The position numbers and the translations under genes are program-made. Under the pieces are notes generated by a model. That model was not told the origin of the DNA and did no database searches. It was given only the letters and a program-made list of their open reading frames with translations. From Agapanthus africanus (taxonomy: Eukaryota > Streptophyta > Magnoliopsida > Asparagales > Amaryllidaceae): a stretch of DNA of 64,000 bases. Shown one piece after another: positions 22,998 to 35,121 of this stretch. The number at the start of each line of letters is the position of its first letter. Position 1 is the first letter of the stretch. The stretch spans positions 629,602,189-629,666,188 of the forward strand of contig CM057338.1 in the NCBI GenBank assembly GCA_030015575.1, read 5' to 3'.

Positions 22998-25148
22998 TGT
23001 TGGAGATAGTGCCCTCATAGTCAATTATTGGATCGCAGGTACGTGATTGCAATGATTGCGGAGGACCTATCCCGGTAGGACAGTCTTACTCGAAATGATA
23101 GTATGCTATCTGGTTTGCCTTTATCAGTTGTGTACATGTTCAGGTGACTGATTGCATGTTACACTTTGATAGAGCCCTTAGGATCTGGCTTTACTACCAA
23201 CTGTATGATGGCGATCATATACGTGAGAGTTGGGTAGTTTATATGCATATCCTTAATTGTGGTCCCTAGTCGTGGGAGTTTCGAGACAGGGCATCGATAC
23301 TCCGGAGTAGACTAGTGTATACAGTCGAGACCCCGACGAGGGGCGGTGGCCGGTCTCACAAGCCACTGGTGTCAGTTGGATCACCTAAGATGTATACAGG
23401 TGCTCATTGGGTTATGAGTACACCGGACAGGACTCGCCGGGAATCTGCTAGTTAGTATTATATCTACCGTCAGATAGCAGTTCCCTGGTGACATGTGTAC
23501 AGGTTAGTTCATCGACCTGAGGTCGTCATTTGTCTCGTGTGAGTTCCCACTGTGCTTTGATTTCTACCCTACCACGGCTCAAAGGAGTCGTGCAAACAGG
23601 TAGCTTTTGGGTACAGTCCCGAGCCATATGGAGGCACGTGAGCGGATCGACAGGTGTTTCGTCTCTCCCGGTATTGGGGGCGAGGTCGTGCTGTGTCTAG
23701 GAGAGCCATTACACAAATCCATGGCCATGGTAGGAGATTTACTGGTAGGTACTCCAGTAGTATCTCAGGGTGTATTGAGGCTACACTCCGACACGACTTA
23801 TACTGCTTCTGGGGGTCTGACGTTACTAGCCCCCTAGGCGGATATGCGATACTCATTGACGAACGGACCGGACTGTATATACATTGTCACTGTTAGGCTC
23901 AGTAGGGTTTTCGGAGGAGTTCGCTCATCGGTCTCCCTTGAGTTCGCTCCTCGGCCACCCTTGAGGTCAGTCCGTGGGCAGCCGTTACGCATTGCTAGTG
24001 CCGCTGACGGTTTGTGGTTAAACCCACTGCCAGGGTGCTGACGAGTCATTAGAGTCCCCCACAGGCATTTTCCCAAGTTCGGGCGAAACGTTGTAGAGGC
24101 CGTATGGTTTTATGGCAGGGTTCGGAAAATGCACGTGCGTTTACGCACGTGTTATTTTTCGGGCAGATAATACTGGTCGGCTTTGGTTTAAGCCGGATCC
24201 GAGTATTATATTGAGTAGGTATAATATCTTTGTCTCAGTTGCATTTGTATTCGGTCGTAATACAAATGCGGGTATATTTATACAGTTTCGGGGTTGTCCT
24301 GAAATTCGTTTCAGGATCACTTTTGGAAGTTGCCAGTTTCCAGTTTTCTATCAGCCGTCTTTTAATATTCGGTTAAAGACGGATTTATCTTTTCTTCTGT
24401 TATGAGTGAGTCATCATTCTAGAAGCTTCTAGAAGTGATGATGAGGCATATGACTCATTAGTGCTTTAATGGTTTCATTAAAGGCATGATGAGGTGTTTA
24501 AATGACTCATGCTTTGTATTCAACCATTTCTTGTTTAGCTTAAGATATTTGTTCTTCATGATAAGCTTCATATCTTATGGTCACCACTTGGAGCTCCTAC
24601 ACTCACCTCTCTCCTTTGATATATATAGCCTCCTCTCTCTCTCTCTTTCACTTACTTGTTGATTTCATTTTTCAAGAGAGAAAAGATTATGATAGGTTTT
24701 ATCGGTGTATGGAATTTCACAGTCCATTTTATTCCATCATGCGATTCCTTCGGCAACTTCATTAACCGTCCGTCCATAGCTTTGGACGGAACGAGACAAA
24801 GTCATCTACTCATTCTCTACATCAATCTTGGTCGTCTCTTTTAGCAAACTTGACGACCGAGTTGCCTCGAGTCAGAGGCGGGAGCCCGTTTAAAGAATCG
24901 ATCATGTGGTGCCACCTCGACGAAGGATTCGGAGATCGACGAGATCAGAGCAGCCGCAACGGAGCGTGGGATGATGGTTGAAGAACGAAGGACTCGGATC
25001 GTTCGGTACAACCCTTCTTCCCTCTTTGTAGATTGTTAGTTTAGCAATAATGGAAGATCCGGGTTAAAGTATACGATAGCGCCAAGTTTAAAAGTTTTAT
25101 TCCGCATTTGGCATCTGTAGACTGCCGGGGCGCTAGCGTAGACTTACA
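22998..25148 (+). repeat. E3 3' LTR
   Basis: It is 2151 bp, the same length as the 5' LTR and nearly base-for-base identical. It is followed by the ctccg duplication and resumption of E2 integrase. Confidence 0.93.
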
Positions 25149-25804
25149 CTCCGCAACATAACGGTGTATCGCAGAGACGGAACCGAACCCTATTGGATAT
25201 GGTACGGTCCATGATGAGTTACGCTGAGTTACCAGGATCATTCTGGGGATATGCACAAGAATCAGCTGCATACCTTTTGAACCGAGTTCCAACGAAGACT
25301 GTGCCTACTACACCATATCAGATGTGGTATGGGAAGAGACCCTATCTTAATCACATTAAGATATGGGGATGTCCAGCTTTTGTCAAAAAGCAGCATGCGG
25401 ACAAGCTCGAGGCACGCTCAGTACAGTGCAAGTTTGTGGGATATCCAAAGAACTCCAAAGGATATTTCTTCTATTGCGAAGAGGAACAAAAGGTTTTTGT
25501 TTCTCGTCATGCCCACTTCTTGGAAACTGAGTTTTTGGAAAATCAGATAAGTGGGAGCGCAGTAGAACTGAAAGAAATTCCAGAACCATGAGCTATTACT
25601 GAAAGCTTAGTTGAACCAGAGGGTTCGAAAGATCAGGACATTTCTACGCCGCTCCGCAGAAATAGTAGGCAGTCTCATCCGCCCGAGAGATACTACGGTT
25701 TTCTCATAGATGGGGATAGAGAGGATTGCATCATTGATAGTGATGAGCCGAGTAGCTTCCAGCAGGCCATTCAGAGCGTCGACTCGGTAAAATGGCTGGA
25801 TGCA
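25149..25804 (+). mobile_element. E2: integrase C-terminal part and linker to RT
   Basis: Resumes after E3. The 132-aa frame at 25193-25591 matches the copia integrase tail (WGYAQESAAYLLNRVPTK, IWGCPAFVK, GYPKNSKGYFFY), as in Angela and related lineages. The following roughly 200 bases resemble the variable linker before RT. This is a fossil segment of the element started at 14080. Confidence 0.88.
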
Positions 25805-27322
25805 ATGCGGATCGAAATGGAGTCCATGTACACCAACAAAGTATGGACGTTGGACATTGCTCCAGATGGGGTAAAACCCGTAGGATGCAAATGGATCTTC
25901 AAAAGGAAGATTGGTGTAGATGGACAGGTTGAGACCTACAAAGCTAGACTTGTTGCAAAGGGTTTCCGTCAAAGACCTGGCTTGGACTATGATGAAACCT
26001 TTTCTCCAGTGGCTATGCTGAAATCCATTTGGATCCTTCTTGCCATTGCTGCCTTCCACGATTTTGAGATCTGGCAGATGGACATAAAGACCGCTTTTCT
26101 AAATGGAAATTTAGAGGAGTGTGTCTATATAAACCAGTCAGAGGGTTTCATTCACAGTGGGAGCAGCGGAAAGGTGTGCAAGTTGCTTAAGTCCATCTAT
26201 GGACTAAAGCAGGCATCGCGGAGTTGGAACATCTGTTTTGATGAGACGGTCAAAGAATTTGGCTTTATCAAAAATCCAGATGAACCATGCATCTATAGTA
26301 GATTTTTAGTAAGAACTGTAGTATTCCTCGTTTTATACATGGATGACATTCTCTTGATAGGAAATGACATTCCTATGCTACAATCTGTCAAAGGGTTCTT
26401 GTCACACAGGTTCTCCATGAAAGACCTGGGTGATGCCTCTTACATTCTGGGGATCCGGATCTATTGTGACAGATCCAAGAGGATATTAGGACTTTCAAAG
26501 TCCAGGTACATCGACACCATACTGAAAAGATTCAGTATGGAAGATTCTAAGCGCGGTAATCTACCAGCTTGTCACGGGATCACCCTCTCTAAAGAGATGT
26601 CTCCCAAGACTGATTTGGAAAGGGATCGCATGTCTATTATACCCTATGCTTCTACGGTAGGCTCTATAATGTATGCGATGTTGTGTACCAGACCTGATGT
26701 AGCTTATGCACTGAGTGTGGTAAGCCGGTATCAGTCAAACCCTGGGGAGAAACACTGGATAGCGGTAAAGAACATTCTCAAGTACCTGAGAAGGACTAAG
26801 GAGATGTTCTTGGTGTATGGCGGAAAAGACCTCCAGATCGAGGCCTTTGCTGACTCCAATTTCCAGAGTGACAAGGTTGATTCCATGTCCATGTCGGGTT
26901 ATGTCTTTACCCTATATGGAGGGGCGGTGTGTTGGAAGAGTTCCAAACAGGAAACCGTTGTTGACTCGACGATGGAAGCGGAATATATCGCTACTGCAGA
27001 TGCCGCAAAAGAAGCCGTCTGGATAAGGAAGTTCCTAACAGAACTTCAGGTGGTTCCATCTATTGTTGATCCAGTACCTCTGTATTGCGACAACAACGGG
27101 GCTATAGCTTTAGCGAAGGAACCCAGGTCCCATCAGAAGTCCAGACACATCTTGAGGCGGTATCACCTGATCAGGGAGATCATGGGTCGCCAGGAGATCG
27201 AGGTTCGGAGAGTTTCTACGGAAGATAACATTGACGATCCATTAACCAAGGCCTTACCCCAGACTCAGTTCGAGCGGCTGATCGAGATGATGGGTCTTGG
27301 ATACGCCAGTACATGGCCTTAG
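25805..27322 (+). CDS. E2: reverse transcriptase-RNase H, open 505-aa frame
   Basis: This is the longest open frame in the window. It begins at the copia RT thumb-finger signature (VWTLDIAPDGVKPVGCKWIF, residues 13-32), then QMDIKTAFLNG (91-101), IYGLKQASRSWN (131-142) and the catalytic YMDD (178-181). RNase H follows with acidic residues D350, E391 and D429, the word STMEAEYIATADAAKEAVW (388-406), and the C-terminal DDPLTKAL box. These words place it in the Ty1/copia Angela-type group. It ends 14 bases before the LTR, as expected for the end of pol. It is a block of a larger fossil polyprotein, not a free gene; related LARDs could have used this type of enzyme. Confidence 0.93.
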   Translation: MRIEMESMYTNKVWTLDIAPDGVKPVGCKWIFKRKIGVDGQVETYKARLVAKGFRQRPGLDYDETFSPVAMLKSIWILLAIAAFHDFEIWQMDIKTAFLNGNLEECVYINQSEGFIHSGSSGKVCKLLKSIYGLKQASRSWNICFDETVKEFGFIKNPDEPCIYSRFLVRTVVFLVLYMDDILLIGNDIPMLQSVKGFLSHRFSMKDLGDASYILGIRIYCDRSKRILGLSKSRYIDTILKRFSMEDSKRGNLPACHGITLSKEMSPKTDLERDRMSIIPYASTVGSIMYAMLCTRPDVAYALSVVSRYQSNPGEKHWIAVKNILKYLRRTKEMFLVYGGKDLQIEAFADSNFQSDKVDSMSMSGYVFTLYGGAVCWKSSKQETVVDSTMEAEYIATADAAKEAVWIRKFLTELQVVPSIVDPVPLYCDNNGAIALAKEPRSHQKSRHILRRYHLIREIMGRQEIEVRRVSTEDNIDDPLTKALPQTQFERLIEMMGLGYASTWP

Positions 27323-27336
27323 TGCAAGTGGGAGAT
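27322..27336 (+). other. E2 polypurine tract
   Basis: gtgcaagtgggaga directly before the LTR is the same word as in E1, E3, E4, E5 and E6. That links the LARDs to this copia lineage. Confidence 0.85.
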
Positions 27337-29376
27337 TGTTAGTGTATATGCCCTAGAGGCCATTACTGTATCATACTAGCTTGTATATTACTTGATGGAA
27401 GCTTTGGATATTCACCTTGTATTGACAATCTTGCTCAAATTAGTAGTATGCTACTTTGTTTGTTTCTGCTTTAATGTGTGCATGTGTTTCTTTTAGCATA
27501 TCGCCTTTACACATTAGTGGAGCCCTTAGGATCTTTGCATGATTACCAGCGTTGTGATGGCAGTCACACTCGTGGGGGTTGGGTAATCCATAAGCACATC
27601 CTTATGCAGGTCCCTAGTCGCAGGACTATCGAGACAGTGCATCGATACTCCGGAGTAGACTAGCGTATGCGCTTCTCATCCCAGCTTGGGAGACGGTCTG
27701 TCCCACAGCTGTCAGTACGTCGTACTTGGGATAGTATACGGGTGCTTGTTGGGTTATGAGTACACTGGACAGGACTCGTCGGGAACTGTTGATTGGTATT
27801 GTACCTTTCGTCAGTTATCAGTTCCCAGGTGACATGAGTACAGCTTAGTCCGTTGACTTGACACTGTCACTTTGCCTCGAGTGTGTTCCCATTGTACTTT
27901 GATTACTACCCTGCCACGGCTCAAAGGAGTCATGCAAACAAGTAGTTTTTGGGTGCAGTCCCGAAGCACTTGGAGGCAGTGACGGTTAGACAGGATTCGT
28001 CTCTCCCGGTATTGGGAGTTGATATCGCGCTGTGTCTAGGAGAGCCATTACACAAAGTCCCTGGCCAGGGCAAGCGAGATAAACTGGAGGGTTTCCAGTG
28101 TTATCTCAGGTGTTTTGGGCTACACTCCGGCATGAATTGTACCTCTTGTAGGGGACTGACCTTTACCGCCCCCTTAGGCCCGCCATGCGATGTTCTTAGA
28201 CGAACAGACCCGACTGTACGGAGACTGTCACATTCAGGCTCAGTAGGAGTTCAGATGGGTTTACCGCGTCAGTCTTCTTATCGGCATCTACCTGGGGACC
28301 GTTACGTACAGCTAGTGCCGCTTACGGTCTGTGGTTAAACCCACTGCCAGTGTAGTGTCGAGTATTTAGAGTCCCACACAGAGGGTTTTTCGCCTTTAGG
28401 CAAAATGAGTAGAGGTCGCATGGTTTTGCGACGGGGTTCGTTCACATCCACGCACTTGTGCACGTTTGGTGTCTGGACAGCTTATACTAGCGGGCTTTGG
28501 TTTAAGCCGGATCCTAGTATATGATTTAGGATTGGTTTTATCTCATTGTATTCGTGTTCCTCGGAACACAGATACGGGTGTGTATGCACAGTTGACTGAG
28601 ACAGAGGCAGAGGATTTTCATTAGGGTTAATGACCGTTGTCATTTTCTTAACCCTAATGTTTATGTGTGAAATATGATTAATTAATATTAGTTAATTATA
28701 ATTGTGCATGGTTAGGGTTGTTGACCATTTGACTACACTTGACTTGTTGACCTAGGTTGACAAGTTGACCATCATCATTCCATATGAAAGATGCTCTTTG
28801 ATCCTTGCAAAAGCATTTAATGTGAAATGATAATGGTCATTTCTTGATTAACCATCACAATTATCTTTAGCTAATTATCTATTTTTCATAATTCACATAT
28901 ATGTGAGAAGGTTGGATTATTCTTCTCACTTTATCATTTTCATTCTCTCTCCTCCTCTTCTTCTCTCTCTAGCTCTCCCCTCTCATGAGTTGAGAACCCT
29001 TTTGAGCATGAGATAAAACACTCAAAAATACTCTCTACTCTTTCTAAGGTCCTAGGTTTAGCACCCCAAGCACCTTAGTTACTTCTAGTTTGAGGTTGGA
29101 GCCTAAGGTAGAGGTCCTTGGGTGGATCTTTCTTCGGTAAGAGAAGGAGACAAGGAGAACCCGTTCTTTCACTCCAAGGAGCAAGAAAAGAAGGACTTGA
29201 AGACCTAGGTATAACCCCCTTTCCGAGTAGCTAACTCTTTTAGCTTTGGTAGTTAGTTTTGTTTAGCAAAGATCCCTCCTTTAGCATAGTCCATGTTGCC
29301 TAGTGTTGTAAAAATCCGATTTTTCATAAGGTTTCCGCCTCCCCGCAAGCACCGGGGTAGGCAACGTGGACTTACA
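27337..29376 (+). repeat. E2 3' LTR (Angela-like)
   Basis: The 2040-bp LTR starts tgttagtgtatatgcccta, the typical Angela/BARE opening, and ends gtggacttaca. It carries the conserved LTR stem-loop at 28548-28575. No gene is seen within it. The partner 5' LTR is off-window to the left. Confidence 0.88.
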
Positions 29377-29570
29377 TCACCAAGGGAGGTCTTCAAAGGT
29401 TGTAATCTCTTCACTTAGTTATAGTTTTTTCGAAGTATATGATACTTTGCTTGTTACCCTAATTATTCTAGTTATGATTCATGGTTTGTTTGCTTTGCAC
29501 CTCTCTAAAATTTTTAGATGGCATGTGTGATGCTTCTATACACTAGACTATGTGCAAGGGAAACCAAACA
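29377..29570 (+). mobile_element. E8: right end of an older copia LTR that E2 entered
   Basis: The sequence resembles the last 190 bases of the E4 and E7 LTRs (caaaggttgta..., then a gggaaaccaaaca end). The rest of this LTR should lie left of the window, beyond E2. Confidence 0.6.
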
Positions 29571-30027
29571 TCCGCGATGCCTTCTTTAATCCGTAGATTG
29601 ATTTAAGCATCTTGCACACCTTTCCGCTGCTCCTTCTGTCTACGAAGCCCTCTGGCTATGTCATATACACGCTCTTTTCTAAATCACCATTTAGAAAAGC
29701 GGTCTTGACGTCCATCTACCAGATTTCATAGTCATGGTATGCAGCAATGGCAAGTAGGATCCTGATGGACTTAAGTATAGCTACTAGAGAAAATGTTTCA
29801 TTATAGTCGACACCTGGTCATTGACGAAAACCCTTTGCTACAAGTCTAGCTTTGAAGGTATCAACCTTTCTATCTACACCAATTTTCTTCTTGAAGATCC
29901 ATTTGCTCCCGATGGGTTTTACCCCTTCAGGAGCAACTTCCAATGTCCATACTATTTTGGTGTACATGGATTCCATCTCAGATCGCATAGCATCCATCCA
30001 TTTCACGGAGTCCCAACTTGTGATGGC
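29571..30027 (-). mobile_element. Old copia RT fragment, minus strand
   Basis: Read on the minus strand, the 79-aa frame 29818-30057 matches the RT start (VKWMDAMRSEMESMYTKIVW, GSKWIFKKKIGV, RLVAKGFRQ). Sequence to its left continues toward the TAFLN and KLKQASR region with several breaks. It is the deepest layer of the nest and is cut on the right by the E7 LTR. Confidence 0.75.
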
Positions 30028-31363
30028 TGTTAGGAATATGTATGCCATAGAGGCCATTATTGAATGATATAGTGGATGGATGCTTGGACATATATATAGA
30101 GGACTTTCTTGCTCAACATGATAGTATGTTATCTGGTTGCTCTTTATCTTGACATGTACACTTGTATTATTATACCGACTCTCTGATACATGTTGATAAA
30201 GCCCTTAAGATGTTGACTTGACTACCAGGATTATGATGCCGATCATACTAGTGGGGCCTGGATAGTCCACAAGCACATCCTTTAATAGTTCCTAGTCGAG
30301 GGGATATCGAGACAGGGCATCGATATTCCAGAGTAGACTAGTGTGTACGTTTCTTGACCCTGTATGGGACGATAGTTGATCCCACAACCATTAGTGTTTG
30401 ACATCAAAGATTGTACATAGGTGCTCATTAGAGAATGGGTACACCGAACAGGACTCGCCGAGAACTCCTAGATGATACCATACCTATTGTCAGATAGCAG
30501 TTCTCAGGTGACATTGGTACAGGTTAGTTTGTAAACCCGAGATCATCATAATGTCATGTATGGTTCCCACTGTGCTTTTATTTCCTCCCTACCAAGGCTC
30601 AAAGGAGTCGTGCAAACAGGTGGATTTTGGGTACCGTCCCGAGTCACATGGAGGTAGTAAGCGATAGGAGGGGTTTCGTCTCTTCCGGTATTGGGAGTTG
30701 ATGTTGCGCTATACTCGATTGGCTATAACAGCAAGTCCTTGGCCAGGGCTGATGAGATTTACTGGTAAGTGTTATCGGTAGTTTCTCGAACCGTTATGAG
30801 CCATACATCGGCATGACTTATCAAGTTGCTGAGGTCTGACGATTCCACCCCTACATTCGATATGCGACATATCAGATGAAGTGACCGGACTGTACGGTAA
30901 GTGTTACTTATAGGCTTGATGGGAGTGTGGACAAGTTTTCTTGTTGATCTTCTAATCGCTCAATACCTGGATAGCCATTACGTCCAGCTAGTACCGTCGA
31001 CGGCTTGTGGGTAACTGATGTGATCATTATCTACTGCTGGCGTATTGACGAGTCTTTAGAGTCCTACACAGAGGTTTCCTAGCTCAAGCGAAACGAAGTA
31101 GGGCACATATGCCGATATGTGCGGGAGCCTGATTAAATATGAGTATGTGATACCGTATTCTAATCTGGCGACATTTGATGTCGGTCGGATTATTAAATCA
31201 AGTGTTGATTTGATAATGTGATATACAGATATATGATATTAGTCAGTTATATATGATATAACCGGATTATTAAATCAAGTGTTGATTTAATAATTTGATA
31301 TATATTTTTATTTGATATATATATATATTAACTAATATTAAGCGCACTTAAGTTTTTCTTCTA

Positions 31364-31395
<32 letters not shown>

Positions 31396-32116
31396 GTGTG
31401 ATATATATGTATATTATTATGTGCCATGGTAGATGACACATAGAGCCTGAATTTCTATTTTGAGAAAATAGAAAAATGAGGTGGAAAATGAGGAGTTATT
31501 TGTGGAATGGGTGAAGCATGGCTTTTACATTTGTTTATTTGTTTGTTTACACTATTAAAGCATGGTTCAATATATGTATTGATTTTATTCATGCTTCAAT
31601 AAGTGAGCAAAGATATACGAGCCATTCTTCACTTAAAATACATAAAGCAAGCTCATTTTGCTTTGCTCATCTTCTTCACACTCTCTTTTTCTACCCTTGT
31701 TCATCTTCTTTCTCCAAGCCCTAACCTTCACATAAGTTGTGAACCCTAGGGCTTTAGAGGTCTTTAAGTGAGCTAAAACACCTACTTCATCAACCAATTC
31801 TAGATTAGCACTTTAGATTAGGTTGTTTCCTTCACTAATAATAGATTAGTGAAGAGGTAGCTTGATGTAGAGAAACTTCAAGGTGGATCATCTTCGGCCT
31901 CGAAGATCGCGAAGCAAGCTTGTTCATTTCTTTAAGAGGAGTCGTAGGGACTACTACTCGGAGCTTTAGAAGAGAAGGACTTGGTCTACAAAGGTTGTAG
32001 TCTCCATCACTCAAAGTAGATCTTGTTTTATGATCATGATTAAACCCTAATACTCTAGTTAATATTCTAGGTTAGTGTGGCATAGCACCCCAAAAATTTT
32101 TAAATTGCATACTTGA
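30028..32116 (+). mobile_element. E7: Angela-type LTR, right end cut by E6
   Basis: It opens tgttaggaatatgtatgcc like Angela LTRs and stays similar to the E4 LTR until E6 begins. It holds a perfect 12-bp stem with 5-nt loop at 31266-31294. No primer site or interior is seen, so it may be a solo LTR or an element end whose remainder is elsewhere. A 68-aa frame at 31518 is not convincing. Confidence 0.65.
31363..31414 (+). repeat. (TA)n microsatellite
   Basis: An imperfect ta/tg run of about 50 bases inside the E7 LTR. Confidence 0.9.
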
Positions 32117-32881
32117 TGTTGGGTTACGGCAGCGCCCCGGCCATCAAACCGTGGACAAATGCGGATTTTTTTTTATTAAACCGGCGCTACCATTACCCGA
32201 TGCCCGAATCTACTATAAACCCTAAACTAGCAAACAGTATATAGAAGTTAGAATGGTTATACCGAGTTGATCCATGTCCTTCGGTCTTCATTCCAAGCTC
32301 CTAGTGGTTCCTTGATTGAGTTTGGTTGCCGGTCTTCCTCCATCTACGATTATCCACCCGAGGGAAACGGCACAAGCTTCATCCTCGTCGAACGAGGCAA
32401 CCGACGCTCCAAGGTTGCTAGCAATGGAGAGTGGAGGTGTAGGAATGTGTCACTTTATTTTTCTCTCATCACTATTGCTCAAGGGAGCAACCATAGAAGA
32501 TGAAGGAGGTGAGGAAACAATGACATGAGCAACTCAAGAATGGCTAAGTGTTAACGTGAGAATAGAATGCAAACCATGAAGCAAGTGTAGAAAACCAAGT
32601 GAATAAAATAATGAGCAAGCCCACACCAAGACTTGTGGCTGCCCCCCTCTCTCTCATGCACAAAATATCTTATCTCAATTTACAAATAAACAATTCCAAG
32701 CCATACCTATGACCCATGCTCATGCCAACTCACTCCTCCACCTCATTTATGAAACAAATGAATTTCCGAAAATGGAAAATCATAAAAATGAGGTGTCCAC
32801 TTCTCGAAGCTATTCCGTATAAATACGGAATACTTTCCGGTACACGTATTGAAATACATATACGCGTATTCATACAAAAAT
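32117..32881 (-). mobile_element. E6: 3' LTR, outer part (minus strand)
   Basis: The left end tgttgggttacggcagcgcc corresponds to the reversed LARD LTR end of E5 (tgtaagtgcacggcggcgcc). It is interrupted at 32881 by E4 (target duplication aaaat) and resumes at 53439. Frames of 65-78 aa here look like chance. Confidence 0.7.
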
Positions 32882-35106
32882 TGTAGGGTTCCTAGGCACA
32901 CTAATGGGGTGTCACAAGGCATCAACCATGCAAAATTCAAATTTTACATGTGCCGGGAAACCCTAATACGGATCGTTGACTAGAATTTTAGGCGAAAAAG
33001 AAACTAGTTAACAACTTAACTAAAAGAAAGAGGCTACAACCTTTGTAGATCCGGTTCTCCACTTCCTTAGCTCTACGTAGACGTCCCTCCGCTGTACAAA
33101 TCGGATCTTGGACTCTAGTGTCGGCTTCATCGGAGAAAAGGGCGGGCTAGGCCATCGACTACGATGCCGAAGATGATCTACGTCGAGGCATCACAAGATC
33201 AAGCTCCCACTTCACCAAGTCATGAAACTTGTGAAGAAAACACCCTATACTACTTGGCAAGAGGTAGAGGATGAAGAAATAGGAAGTGGGTTCACTTTAG
33301 AATTGTATTTCTCACTCTTTTCATCAAATCACCATTGATGGTTGCAAGCTTTTTCTTCTTGAAGAAGAAGAAGAAGATGAAGATAATATGATAAATTATT
33401 TTCTAATAGAAAATAATATGATAAGTATCATATTGCAACCATGGTTATGTGTAGAGAATAAACCAAGGTTAGGTGAATGGTTAGGTTAGGCAAAGAAACA
33501 AAAATGGTTGAACTTTTTCAAAGCTTCATGAAGCTTCAAGTAAATCCAAAAAGCAACCATTTTTTTTCTTGCCTTAAAAGGAAATAAACAAATAAATGAA
33601 TAAATAAATAAACTAAATAATCAAGAGAAGATTATAAAACCCTAACCATTCACTTAAACATGATTTAAACTAAACATACACCCAAACTAGCATGTATCAT
33701 CAAACATGATACAATCTTGTGCACAAAAGTATATCACATATACAACTTGTGTATTTCAAGTGAGAAAATCCTTTTAAAGTGAACCAATACTAGTTAATGC
33801 AAAGTAATATATCAAATATATAATTATACATTAAATCATTAAATCAATACTTGATTTAACGATCCGGTCATATCGCATATAACCGACTAGTATCCAATGT
33901 ATCGGCTTATCGAATCAATCTTCGATTCGATAACTAGGTTATATCGCATACAACCAATCGATACATTCATCGCGAGAATGTAATACGGTATCATATACAC
34001 GCATTATTCTCGGTCCTGCACATATCTCATATGCGCTCCTATTTCGTTTCGCTTGAGCCAGGAAACCTCTGTGTAGGACTCTAAAGACTCGTCAATACGC
34101 CGGCAGCAGATGATGATCATATCAAACACCCACAAGCCGCAAGCGGTCTGCTAAACGTAACGGCCACCCGGGTATTGAGTGATCAGAAGATCGACGAGCA
34201 AGCCCGCTCACACTCCTGTGAATCCAACCAGTAACACTTACCGTACAGTCCGGTCTGTTCGTCTGATATGTCGCATATCTCGCCTAGGGGTGGTAAACGT
34301 CAGACCCCGGTAGCTCGATAAGTCATGCCGACTTGAGGTCTATAACATTCGTGAAACTACTGATAACTCTTACCAGTATATCACTGCAACCCTGGCCAGG
34401 GATTTCCTGTTATAGCCAGTCGAGCATAGCGCAACATCAACCCCCAATACCGGGAGAGATGATTCCCCTCCTATCGCTCATTGCCTCTATGTGAATCGGG
34501 ACTGTACCCAAAAACCACATGTTTGCACGACTCAGAAGAGCCGTGGTAGGGTGGAAATCAAAGCACAGTGGGAGACACACAAGACTCTATGACGATCTCG
34601 GGTCAACAGACTAAGCTGTACCAGTGTCACCAGAGAACTGCCATCTGACGTGAGGTATAATACCATCTGGGAGTTCTCGGTGAGTCCGTTCAGTGTACCC
34701 AGTCTCCACTGAGCACCCGCATACCATCTCTGATGTCAAACACCAATGGATGTGGGATCATCCATCGCCCATCACATGGGTCGAGAAGATATACGCTAGT
34801 CTACTCTGGAATATCGATGCCCCGTCTCGATATTCCCACGACTAGGATCATTGAAGGATGTACTCATGGACTACCCACGCCCCACTAGTATGATCTGCAT
34901 CATAATCTTGGAAGTCAAGTACACATCCTAAGGGCTTTATCAACATGTAATCAGAGAGACAGAGAGTATACATGTTAAGATAAAGAGCAACCAGATAGCG
35001 TATTATCATGTCGAGCAAGAAAGTCCTACCTATATATGTCCCAGCATCCACTACAATATACATCCAATGTACAGTAATGGCCTCTAGGGCATACATATAA
35101 CTAACA
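32882..35106 (-). repeat. E4 3' LTR
   Basis: 2225 bp; in minus orientation it runs tgttagttatatgt to aaccctaca. It pairs with 51209-53433 without length difference. Confidence 0.9.
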
Positions 35107-35107
35107 A

Positions 35108-35121
35108 TCTCCCACTTGCAC
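35108..35121 (-). other. E4 polypurine tract
   Basis: tctcccacttgcac on the plus strand is the reversed gtgcaagtgggaga, next to the 3' LTR. Confidence 0.85.

Larger units (their letters stand above)
15477..25148 (+). mobile_element. E3: non-autonomous Angela-related copia element (LARD-like), very young
   Basis: It spans 9672 bp with two 2151-bp LTRs, primer site, purine tract and target duplication ctccg (15472-15476 and 25149-25153). It inserted into the integrase region of E2. By eye the LTRs differ at one base (16857 versus 24378), so insertion was very recent. The interior (17641-22982) has no long gene and parallels E1 and E5. The ends are whole but the element cannot encode its own machinery. 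Confidence 0.93.
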
